Below, one piece after another: positions 7,157-13,037 of a DNA stretch of 16,204 nucleotides. The DNA lies in the NCBI GenBank assembly GCA_029553845.1, contig JAKPKF010000023.1, forward strand, positions 1 through 16,204. The letters run 5' to 3'. Each line of letters begins with the position of its first letter. Position 1 is the first letter of the stretch. The DNA is from a bacterium (GTDB lineage Bacteria > Patescibacteria > Dojkabacteria > SC72). Under the pieces are notes generated by a model that had not been told where the DNA came from, searched no databases, and saw nothing but the letters and a program-made list of their open reading frames with translations. A program made the position numbers and the translations under genes.

Positions 7157-8254
7157 ATGAATACAACAGAGGTTCCTTTGTTTGAAAAATTAGGTTTTGA
7201 CAGTGAGAGATACATTGAATTACAAAAGACAGATGTTCTAAAAAGATTAGAAAAAGTCACTAATGGTAAATTATATCTTGAGGTAGGAGGAAAACTACTT
7301 GAAGATCCTCACGCTGCAAGAGTTCTTCCGGGTTTTCAATTAGACACCAAGACTAGGATACTTCAGAGATTAGAAACCCCTTTTGATATTGTATATTGCT
7401 TAATTTATGGAGATATTATTAAAAACAGACAGTTAAACAATCAAAAAGAGGAATATATTGATACTGCAATTACAACAATTAAGAAAATGGAAGAGATTTT
7501 TGGTGTTAAACCGTATGTTGTTATTAATAACATACCAGAACAAACAGATTCTCTCTTTGTTAAAGGAAAAGAAAAACTAGAAACAATCTGTGAACATATA
7601 TATCTTAGATACCATATAGATGGATACCCAAATGATACACAAAGGATTTTAAGCTCAGATGGATATGGCAAGGATGAGGAGATTCCAGTACAGAACAAGC
7701 TTGTAATTGTAACAGGTGCTGCTTCAAACAGTGGTAAAATGTCTACATGTTTTGGAATGATATATTTTGACCATCTAAATGGATTAAATTCTGGATATGC
7801 AAAGTACGAGACATTTCCAGTTTGGAATTTACCACTTGAGCATCCAATTAATCTTGCCTATGAGGCTGCTACAGCAGATATTGGGGACAGAAACATCATA
7901 GATGAGTATCACCTTAAGGCATACAATGAGGTTTCTGTAAACTACAATAGAGATATTGATGCATTCGTTATTCTTAAAAAACTTGCCTCAGACTTACTAC
8001 CTCCAAACAATATGTTAAACAATTACAAATCTCCAACAGATATGGGTATGAACCATGTAAAAGAATCTATTACAAACGATGAAATCGTGTGTATAGCTTC
8101 TTTAAATGAAATCAGAAGGAGAGAAGGTTGGTACCAAGAGGTTGTAAACAATGGACTAGGAGAAGATAGCTGGGTTAGAGCATGCCAAGAGCTAGAAAAG
8201 AAAGCACTAGAGTATATCCAAAACAAAGGATATGACCCTACTCTTCCTCTTTAA
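7157..8254 (+). CDS. DUF1846/UPF0371 family protein, C-terminally short
   Basis: 365 residues from the ATG at 7157. The frame is open to 7100, but that would overlap the upstream gene and add 19 unrelated residues. Family signatures are clear: [31 protein letters not shown], a Gly/Ser-rich [13 protein letters not shown] loop at about residue 215 like the family's GSGKM motif, then [35 protein letters not shown] and YKSPTDMG. Known members such as UPF0371 proteins are about 490-500 residues; from memory of the family, the last 130 or so residues are absent here. The function of the family is not firmly established; the loop suggests nucleotide or phosphate binding. The gene ends in TAA inside the 3' end of convergent rmuC (17-base overlap). 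No frameshift is obvious, so this looks like a natural short form. Confidence 0.85.
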   Translation: [365 protein letters not shown]

Positions 8255-9362
8255 CAAAATCTAAAATCTTTTGTTCCTCTTCTGGAGTAGCACCTTCTAA
8301 CTTTACCCTGTCTACTCTTCTTACCAATTGGTTAAATCTTGTTGTGCTTACAGTATCATACTGTTTTTGCAATGACCCAATTCTTTCCCCTATCTTGTAA
8401 AAGGAGTCAGAAAAATTCTCAAATTCTTTTTCAAATGCTTTAATATTCCCAATAATATTATGGATATTCCCCTGTACTCTGAAATTCTCGTAGGCTTGTT
8501 TAATCATTCGTAGAATTGCTGTAAAACTAAATGGTCCAGCTAATACCACTTTTTTGGCCATAGCCTCTTGCCATACCTCTGGCATCTTCTCATAGATGTA
8601 GGAAAAAATCATTTCGTTTGGAATAAACAGTATTACAAAATCCACCGTCTTGTCCTCTGGATTAATGTAGTCTCTACTACATACCTGGTTAATTTTTTCT
8701 TTAACATCTTTTACAAACTGATTGGTATATTTCTCCTTCATTTCCTTGTCATCTGTTTCAGACATTCTTTGTAGGTTGTTGTATGGAAATTTGGAATCTA
8801 CATTAATTCTAGTTCTATCTGGAAGAAAGATTGTAAAGTCTGGTCTAGTTTCTGAACCTGCCTGTTCTTTGTTAAATTCGTAATCGTTTCCTCTTACAAA
8901 TCCAGCCATCTTTAGTAAATCATCTGCAACCTGTTCACCAAACTGTCCTCTTAGCTGGTTATTAGAAAGAACCTTCTTAAGACTCTCTGTATTTACTGAG
9001 AGTTGTTCTGTAACTCTTCTGCTCTCCTCTAGAGAGGTCTTAAGGGAAGAAAAGGAGTCTATCCTGTCTTTTTCACTTACTTTTACATACTCTTCCAAAC
9101 CTTTAATTAATCTCCCAATCTCTTCTCGTTTGTTATCTAGATCTAATCTGTTTTGTTTGGTTTCAGAGCTAAGAGATTCTCTAGCAGTTTTAACTAGGTA
9201 TTCATTTGCTTCCATTAGAGCTTTAGGTACTAATTCTGAGAGCTTCTCTTCAATTGTCTCAGAGAGTTCTTCGTTACTATTGCCTTTTCCCTTATTTACA
9301 AAGTAGAAGATTCCAATACCAAGTAAAATTCCACCAACAAGAGCAAGTATTACATACAACAT
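8238..9362 (-). CDS. rmuC: DNA recombination protein RmuC
   Basis: 374 residues. RmuC is a membrane-anchored coiled-coil protein thought to be a nuclease-fold factor limiting inversion between short repeats; its exact reaction is not established. It has an N-terminal membrane anchor (about 2-23, Gly/Ile/Leu-rich), followed by a charged coiled-coil region to about 135. The RmuC domain opens with LRGQFGEQVADDLL (137-150). The PD-(D/E)xK-like core is RPDFTIFLPDRTRINVDSKFP, with Asp175, Asp189 and Lys191 as candidate catalytic residues. The rest (VILFIPNEMIFSYIYE, VVLAGPFSFTAILRMI) matches the family. It has its own promoter facing away from the flippase gene and runs into the DUF1846 gene at its 3' end. 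Confidence 0.93.
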   Translation of the reverse strand: MLYVILALVGGILLGIGIFYFVNKGKGNSNEELSETIEEKLSELVPKALMEANEYLVKTARESLSSETKQNRLDLDNKREEIGRLIKGLEEYVKVSEKDRIDSFSSLKTSLEESRRVTEQLSVNTESLKKVLSNNQLRGQFGEQVADDLLKMAGFVRGNDYEFNKEQAGSETRPDFTIFLPDRTRINVDSKFPYNNLQRMSETDDKEMKEKYTNQFVKDVKEKINQVCSRDYINPEDKTVDFVILFIPNEMIFSYIYEKMPEVWQEAMAKKVVLAGPFSFTAILRMIKQAYENFRVQGNIHNIIGNIKAFEKEFENFSDSFYKIGERIGSLQKQYDTVSTTRFNQLVRRVDRVKLEGATPEEEQKILDFVKEEE

Positions 9363-9390
9363 AAATGGAAGATTTCTTTAATTTAGAGTA

Positions 9391-9419
9391 TTCTAATTAT
9401 ATATAACTTAAGGTATAGT
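9391..9419 (+). promoter_or_regulatory. Candidate flippase promoter (leaderless)
   Basis: -10 TATAGT at 9414-9419 is only 6 bases from the ATG at 9426; a weak -35 TTCTAA (9391-9396) lies at 17-base spacing. Transcription would begin at or next to the ATG. An alternative -10 is TATAAC at 9400-9405, which would leave a leader of about 14 bases. Confidence 0.4.
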
Positions 9420-9424
9420 TCCAA
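9396..9424 (-). promoter_or_regulatory. rmuC promoter
   Basis: On the minus strand: -35 TTGGAA (9424-9419), exactly 17 bases, -10 TATAAT (9401-9396, perfect consensus). The implied leader is about 27 bases. The -35 lies on top of the likely -10 and start region of the divergent flippase gene, so the two promoters should compete for polymerase. Confidence 0.65.
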
Positions 9425-9425
9425 G

Positions 9426-10640
9426 ATGGTAAAGAATATCCTAACTGGCAACTCACTTTTTGTAAGGAATTTACTTTTTACTTCTGTATTTGGTGGTTTA
9501 ATTGGATTACTTAACTATCTTTTCAATATCTTCGTAGCTAGATTTACTACTATGGAGATATTTGGAATCTACAGTGCGACTTTGGGAATAATATATCTAA
9601 TTCAGATTCCTGCTCTCTCAATACAAGCATTAATAACAAAGACTGTAGCCAAAAACAGGTTGTTCAATCTTAATTCATACAAGTGGAATATCCTTCTCCA
9701 ATTTACTGTTTTGGGGATTGTATTTGGAGGAATATTTCTTCTTTTTAAAGATAGCATCTCCAGTATTGCAACTATTCCCTCTGATTTAATAATTTACTTG
9801 GCAATTACTTTCTTTCTTGCATTTGTTAGTCCCATATCTAAAGGTTTACTGTTGGGTAAGGAGAGAATTATTACAGTAAATCTTTTGCTGCTGTTTGAAA
9901 CAATTTTAAGGTTTGTTGTTGGGTATTTTGCAATTAAGACAAGTGCTCCTCTTCCTTGGCTTATTCTTTCCTGTGCGGTACCTTCTGTAATAACTACATT
10001 GGCTACACTGCCTTTGATTAATTTGAAAGGTAATGGAGAAAAGAAAGGTGTTACAATAGATTTCAAGGAGTTGTTTTTAGCTACTGTAAGTTTTCTTCTT
10101 CTTACAATCCCCTATACACTAGATTTAATTCTTGTAAATCCAGAGTTTAGAGCAGAGTATTCTGGCGTTTCCCTTTTGGGTAAATTGGTATATTTTGCAG
10201 CCATAACTATAGCTTCTGTTATGTTTGCTAGGATTAGTAATTTAACAAAGAAAGCAGAGATTACAAAATCCCTGCTGGTTGCTCTTTCTCTTTCTATAAT
10301 TATTGGGCTTGGGACTACTGCTGTGTTGGTAATCTTTAAGGACAGTATCATATCTCTTTCAATTGGAGAGAAGTATCTTTCTGTAGCACCGTATCTTTGG
10401 ATATTTGGTTTATGTATGACAGGGTATGCATTGGTGTATATGATTGCGAACTATTTCATAACACAGAGGTATTATATTTACATTCTTGTTTTACTTGTAT
10501 GTTCTCTTCTTCAGGTATATTTATTTAGTGTGAGAAACGAGAGTTTGGAGATGGTGATAGTTAACCAGGTTATTGTATATCTAGTATTAACACTTGGAAC
10601 TTTTGGTATGTTAACCTTGAATTTGAGAAAAAAGGAATAA
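9426..10640 (+). CDS. Oligosaccharide flippase family (MOP/Wzx-like) membrane protein
   Basis: 404 residues, strongly hydrophobic throughout, with about 12 predicted membrane segments. It begins NSLFVRNLLFTSVFGGLIGLLNYLFNIFVARFTTMEIFGIYSA, the typical start of the polysaccharide biosynthesis/flippase family (a first helix followed by an ARxL-like helix and an FGxYS turn). Such proteins move lipid-linked glycans across the cytoplasmic membrane for surface polysaccharide or glycoprotein assembly. The substrate cannot be read from sequence, and no glycosyltransferase lies next to it in this window, so it is not part of a visible polysaccharide cluster. It has a short basic C-terminal tail (LRKKE). 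It stops 6 bases before the convergent nucleotidyltransferase gene. Confidence 0.85.
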   Translation: MVKNILTGNSLFVRNLLFTSVFGGLIGLLNYLFNIFVARFTTMEIFGIYSATLGIIYLIQIPALSIQALITKTVAKNRLFNLNSYKWNILLQFTVLGIVFGGIFLLFKDSISSIATIPSDLIIYLAITFFLAFVSPISKGLLLGKERIITVNLLLLFETILRFVVGYFAIKTSAPLPWLILSCAVPSVITTLATLPLINLKGNGEKKGVTIDFKELFLATVSFLLLTIPYTLDLILVNPEFRAEYSGVSLLGKLVYFAAITIASVMFARISNLTKKAEITKSLLVALSLSIIIGLGTTAVLVIFKDSIISLSIGEKYLSVAPYLWIFGLCMTGYALVYMIANYFITQRYYIYILVLLVCSLLQVYLFSVRNESLEMVIVNQVIVYLVLTLGTFGMLTLNLRKKE

Positions 10641-10646
10641 CCCTAT

Positions 10647-11210
10647 TCAAACCATTCTCAATATCTTCAGTTTGATTAGATCATCCTTTGTATTTCTTCT
10701 TTTTCGCAAAAAAGCTGCAACATATGTTCTATATAAAATACTTGGTAAAAGAATCGGATAAATATTCCCTTCAAAACATACCCTCTTTGTTTTGAACGGG
10801 ATATTAAAATAAATATGTTTTTCATTATCAATATCAAAGAAATCAACCTTTGTTTTATCTTTGATAAAACAGAATCCATTTGGCCATTTACAAAGACTTT
10901 CCTTGTATCCATGTTTGATTAATAATTTTTTAAAGTTCATTAGTGAGGAATTATGAACAGCTAAGTCTATATCCTCAATTCGTTTAAAATCTCTTCCTAG
11001 CAAAATCGTTAAAGCACAGGAGCCTAATATTGTAATAGAGATTTTATATTTTTCTGCATCCTTGGTTATTGAATAAAGTTCCTCAAAGACTTTCTTGTTT
11101 AGATTTGCTCTTCCTTCCTGTGGAATCTTGATAAATTCAATGATATTGGCATCAATAAAGAATAACAAATCTAATAGAAAATTTTTCATAAATAATTCTA
11201 ACAATATCAT
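10647..11210 (-). CDS. Nucleotidyltransferase-fold protein
   Basis: 187 residues, or 180 if the second Met (11189) is used. The nucleotidyltransferase signature is visible: ILGSCALTILLGRDFKRIEDIDLAVH (given here by its parts: GS at 63-64, the DID pair at 80-82), then VDFFD at about 122-126 as the third acidic position. This is the pattern of small MNT/AbiEii/lincosamide-type or DUF6036-like nucleotidyltransferases; the substrate cannot be told. The C-terminal half is basic and Tyr/Phe-rich. It is the only gene in the window whose stop I found to be TGA. It begins 10 bases after the 3' end of tRNA-Val(CAC) and probably shares that transcript. No antitoxin- or AbiEi-like partner is adjacent. 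Its position at a tRNA end could hint at acquisition, but no integrase or repeat supports this. Confidence 0.65.
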   Translation of the reverse strand: MILLELFMKNFLLDLLFFIDANIIEFIKIPQEGRANLNKKVFEELYSITKDAEKYKISITILGSCALTILLGRDFKRIEDIDLAVHNSSLMNFKKLLIKHGYKESLCKWPNGFCFIKDKTKVDFFDIDNEKHIYFNIPFKTKRVCFEGNIYPILLPSILYRTYVAAFLRKRRNTKDDLIKLKILRMV

Positions 11211-11220
11211 CGCTCATGGA

Positions 11221-11294
11221 TGGACGATATTGGTATCGAACCAATGACCTTCGCAATGTGAATGCGATGCTCTAACCAGCTGAGCTAATCGTCC
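11221..11294 (-). tRNA. tRNA-Val (anticodon CAC)
   Basis: A complete cloverleaf of 74 bases: acceptor GGACGAT/ATCGTCC fully paired, D-arm GCTC/GAGC, anticodon stem TCGCA/TGCGA with loop TTCACAT, T-arm ATTGG/CCAAT with loop TTCGATA, discriminator A. The anticodon CAC reads GUG. CCA is not encoded (TCCA follows). The 5' end lies 3 bases after the stop codon of the small membrane protein gene, and the next gene starts 10 bases after the 3' end. No clear promoter of its own was found. Confidence 0.95.
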
Positions 11295-11297
11295 ATA

Positions 11298-11489
11298 CTA
11301 TTGGGAAGTTTTATCTTTATTATCACCGCTATTATTCTTCGGTGTTCCAACCGCATACATCATTACAAATAATATTACCAATACAATTGGTAACCCTATG
11401 CCAACTAATAAGCTTTTCGTTACAATACCACCTAATATACCAAGAATTATACTACCCCCTATTACAATGAATACCTTATTTAGATTCAT
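11298..11489 (-). CDS. Small two-helix membrane protein
   Basis: 63 residues with no recognised family. It starts MNLNK, then two hydrophobic stretches (about 7-30 and 29-49) rich in Gly/Ile/Leu/Val separated by TKSLLVGIG, then a polar tail (TPKNNSGDNKDKTSQ). It probably spans the membrane twice, with the tail exposed. Support for it being real comes from its good extended -10 promoter with the ATG 6 bases downstream, and from its neat fit between that promoter and the tRNA. It ends in TAG 3 bases before tRNA-Val(CAC), so the mRNA must run into the tRNA and be cut by RNase P just after the stop codon. Confidence 0.65.
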   Translation of the reverse strand: MNLNKVFIVIGGSIILGILGGIVTKSLLVGIGLPIVLVILFVMMYAVGTPKNNSGDNKDKTSQ

Positions 11490-11495
11490 AATATT

Positions 11496-11523
11496 AATAT
11501 ATCACAAATCAAAAAGTTTTCTA
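11496..11523 (-). promoter_or_regulatory. Promoter of the 63-residue protein/tRNA-Val transcript
   Basis: On the minus strand: TAGAAA (11523-11518), 16-base spacer, -10 TATATT (11501-11496) preceded by TGA (extended -10). Only 6 bases separate the -10 from the ATG, so the transcript is predicted to be leaderless. Confidence 0.5.
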
Positions 11524-11561
11524 GTACTTCTGCTTTGTATATTGTAAAATTGAATAAATAA

Positions 11562-11567
11562 TATAAT
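11562..11567 (+). promoter_or_regulatory. -10 element for DUF5680 gene
   Basis: A perfect TATAAT lies 11 bases before the ATG at 11579, implying a leader of about 5 bases. No convincing -35 at the usual distance; in such AT-rich DNA a chance match is possible. Confidence 0.35.
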
Positions 11568-11578
11568 AACTAATACGA

Positions 11579-12043
11579 ATGGATACAACAATATTAAAGA
11601 ATTTCATCTTTGAAGCAAGTACAAATACATATGCCTCTGAAGACAAAAATATTAGGGTTAAACAGCTAGATAACTCTACAACAATCGTTTATGAGAAAGA
11701 TGATTGGAAATATCATGACAACTATTTCGGAGGAGAACCATTTGGTGGTAGAGAGGTCGTGTTTTACAAAGATAAACCTGTATGGATGATGGTGTACTAC
11801 GGTGCTGTTGTAGTGAACGAGATAGTCCCAGATGAGTTGTATACAGTCCTAACAAAAGCTTTAAGAAGTTCTTCCGTAGACATGCCATACAGAGGACCAA
11901 AAGAATTAGTTGATGGAGAATTTAGATATGTAAATGAACTTCAAGGAGAAGTTGATAATTTCTCTGGAGAAGAGAAAATATACAAAGGAAATACCATCCT
12001 CTATGTAGCTAAATATATTGGTGGATTGTTAGACAAAAGCTAG
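11579..12043 (+). CDS. DUF5680 domain-containing protein
   Basis: 154 residues, cytoplasmic. It matches my memory of DUF5680 proteins along its whole length: FIFEASTNTYAS, then DDWKYHDNYFGGEPFGGREVVFY, KPVWMMVYYGAVV, a helix with LTKALR, MPYRGPKELVDGEFRYVNELQGEVDNFSGEE and a C-terminal KGNTILYVAKYIGGLL. In other bacteria this domain occurs alone or attached to an XRE-type DNA-binding domain; here it is alone. Its biochemical role is not established. It is divergent from the small membrane protein gene, and its TAG stop shares the palindromic CTAG with the stop of the convergent HTH-NUDIX gene. Confidence 0.8.
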   Translation: MDTTILKNFIFEASTNTYASEDKNIRVKQLDNSTTIVYEKDDWKYHDNYFGGEPFGGREVVFYKDKPVWMMVYYGAVVVNEIVPDELYTVLTKALRSSSVDMPYRGPKELVDGEFRYVNELQGEVDNFSGEEKIYKGNTILYVAKYIGGLLDKS

Positions 12044-12735
12044 AACTCTTTTATTAGATATGTACTCTCCACTAGATTCATATCTCCTTTTAATTGAGAT
12101 ATCTCATATATCTTGTCTTCATTGTAATATTTCTTTTTTAAATTCTTAAACTCTTTTTCTGTAATCCATACATTCTTCCCATTTAAGGTACTAATTAACT
12201 CTCCAGTTGGATTTACAATGTGAATTACATAGAACATTTTGTCTTCAACTAACTCCCCTGTATCTTCCAATACGACATGGTCATGGACTATTCTCTTAAT
12301 GTGCATCTCCGAACATTCTAATCCAGATTCTTCTTTTAATTCTCTCTTTGCAGTTTCTAATACCTTTTCCCCATACCTTATCTTTCCCGTTATGAATCCA
12401 CTGTATCCAAAGTATGGTTCTTTTGTTCTTTCTTGTACAAGGAGATATTTTTTACCCTTCATGGTCTTAGTAGCTACAATCATGACAGCTATCTTCGGTT
12501 GTCTTTCTATACAGGCTTCATCTGTATCCATCCTATTGGCATATTCTTTCCCTTTTGTTGTTAGAGAGTATTTAGAATTATCTTTCTTAACATATCCTTC
12601 TTTAATTAACACATTAACATGGTAGGAGAAATGGTCTGTGCTTAATCCTTGTATATTTAAATCAGTAAATCTGGAATTAGGATTGAAGAGGAGTTCTCTT
12701 AGAATTAGCATTTGTATTTTGTGTAGGTCTGTCAT
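12040..12735 (-). CDS. Winged-helix/NUDIX hydrolase fusion protein
   Basis: 231 residues in two domains. Residues 1 to about 68 look like a winged helix-turn-helix of ArsR/MarR type (HKIQMLILRELL, then DHFSYHVNVLIKEGYVKKDNSKYSLTTKGKEY). Residues about 80-215 are a NUDIX domain. The NUDIX box is a perfect match to GX5EX7REUXEEXGU: Gly117, Glu123, Arg131-Glu132, Glu135-Glu136 and Gly138, the metal-binding and catalytic residues. NUDIX enzymes hydrolyse nucleoside diphosphates linked to another group; the substrate is unknown. The order HTH then NUDIX is the reverse of the NAD regulator NrtR (NUDIX then HTH), so this may be a metabolite-sensing regulator or a hydrolase with a DNA- or RNA-binding module. 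It has its own extended -10 promoter with the ATG 6 bases after the -10. Confidence 0.85.
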   Translation of the reverse strand: MTDLHKIQMLILRELLFNPNSRFTDLNIQGLSTDHFSYHVNVLIKEGYVKKDNSKYSLTTKGKEYANRMDTDEACIERQPKIAVMIVATKTMKGKKYLLVQERTKEPYFGYSGFITGKIRYGEKVLETAKRELKEESGLECSEMHIKRIVHDHVVLEDTGELVEDKMFYVIHIVNPTGELISTLNGKNVWITEKEFKNLKKKYYNEDKIYEISQLKGDMNLVESTYLIKEF

Positions 12736-12741
12736 ATGTGT

Positions 12742-12770
12742 ATATTAACAGTGTTTAGGAAGATATTCTA
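12742..12770 (-). promoter_or_regulatory. HTH-NUDIX gene promoter (leaderless)
   Basis: On the minus strand: TAGAAT (12770-12765), 17 bases, -10 TAATAT (12747-12742) preceded by TGT. The -10 ends 6 bases before the ATG at 12735. It resembles the promoter of the 63-residue gene (TAGAAA, extended -10, 6-base gap). Confidence 0.45.
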
Positions 12771-12787
12771 GTGAAATTGATTTAACT

Positions 12788-12864
12788 TGGTGGACGATAT
12801 AGGATTCGAACCTATGACCCTCTCGGTGTAAACGAGATGCTCTGACCAGCTGAGCTAGTCGCCC
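12788..12864 (-). tRNA. tRNA-Val (anticodon UAC)
   Basis: 77 bases including an encoded CCA. D-arm GCTC/GAGC, anticodon stem TCTCG/CGAGA with loop TTTACAC (anticodon UAC, reads GUA and by wobble other GUN), T-arm ATAGG/CCTAT with loop TTCGAAT. The acceptor GGGCGAC/ATCGTCC has a G3-U70 wobble and a C7-A66 mismatch, where tRNA-Val(CAC) has A3-U70 and U7-A66. It lies 12 bases downstream of tRNA-Leu and is presumably cut from the same transcript. Confidence 0.95.
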
Positions 12865-12876
12865 ATAACAGACATA

Positions 12877-12963
12877 TGCCGGGGACAGGAGTTGAACCTG
12901 CACGGGAGTATAAATCCCACTACCACCTCAAGGTAGCGTGTCTGCCAATTCCACCACCTCGGC
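12877..12963 (-). tRNA. tRNA-Leu (anticodon GAG)
   Basis: 87 bases with the long class II variable arm (GGGA/TCCC hairpin). Anticodon stem CTACC/GGTAG with loop TTGAGGT, so anticodon GAG (reads CUC/CUU). T-arm GCAGG/CCTGT with loop TTCAACT. The acceptor GCCGAGG/CCCCGGC has an A5-C68 mismatch; many bacterial tRNA-Leu have U at 68. CCA is not encoded. It is the first gene of the Leu-Val tRNA transcript. Confidence 0.95.
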
Positions 12964-12978
12964 TTACATGTAGTGAAG

Positions 12979-13007
12979 ATTTTACCAAACAAATACCCTA
13001 AAGACAA
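12979..13007 (-). promoter_or_regulatory. tRNA-Leu/tRNA-Val promoter
   Basis: On the minus strand: -35 TTGTCT (13007-13002), 17 bases, -10 TAAAAT (12984-12979), 15 bases before the tRNA-Leu 5' end. The precursor should have a 5' leader of about 8 bases. Confidence 0.65.
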
Positions 13008-13029
13008 TTACTACACTCTCTGCTACAAT
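13001..13029 (+). promoter_or_regulatory. Enolase gene promoter (leaderless)
   Basis: -35 AAGACA (13001-13006), 17 bases, -10 TACAAT (13024-13029) preceded by TGC (extended -10). The -10 ends 8 bases before the ATG at 13038, so transcription should begin at or within about 2 bases of the ATG. Its -35 coincides with the -35 of the divergent tRNA promoter. Confidence 0.6.
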
Positions 13030-13037
13030 GTACAAAT

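Noticed and set aside
10647..10649. UGA recoded as glycine (as in Absconditabacteria/Gracilibacteria), because TGA was found as a stop only here.
   Set aside because: The other genes run full length with no in-frame TGA, which would be common if it encoded Gly. The low use of TGA as a stop fits AT-rich DNA, and the code appears standard.
10647..11210. Nucleotidyltransferase as the toxin or antitoxin of an AbiE/MNT-HEPN defence pair.
   Set aside because: No HEPN, AbiEi or other partner gene is adjacent. The neighbours are a tRNA and a convergent flippase.
11221..12798. Direct repeat around TGGACGAT at 11221 and 12791, as a possible attachment-site pair flanking an inserted segment.
   Set aside because: The repeat is the shared 3' half of the two valine tRNAs, and no integrase or mobile gene lies between them.
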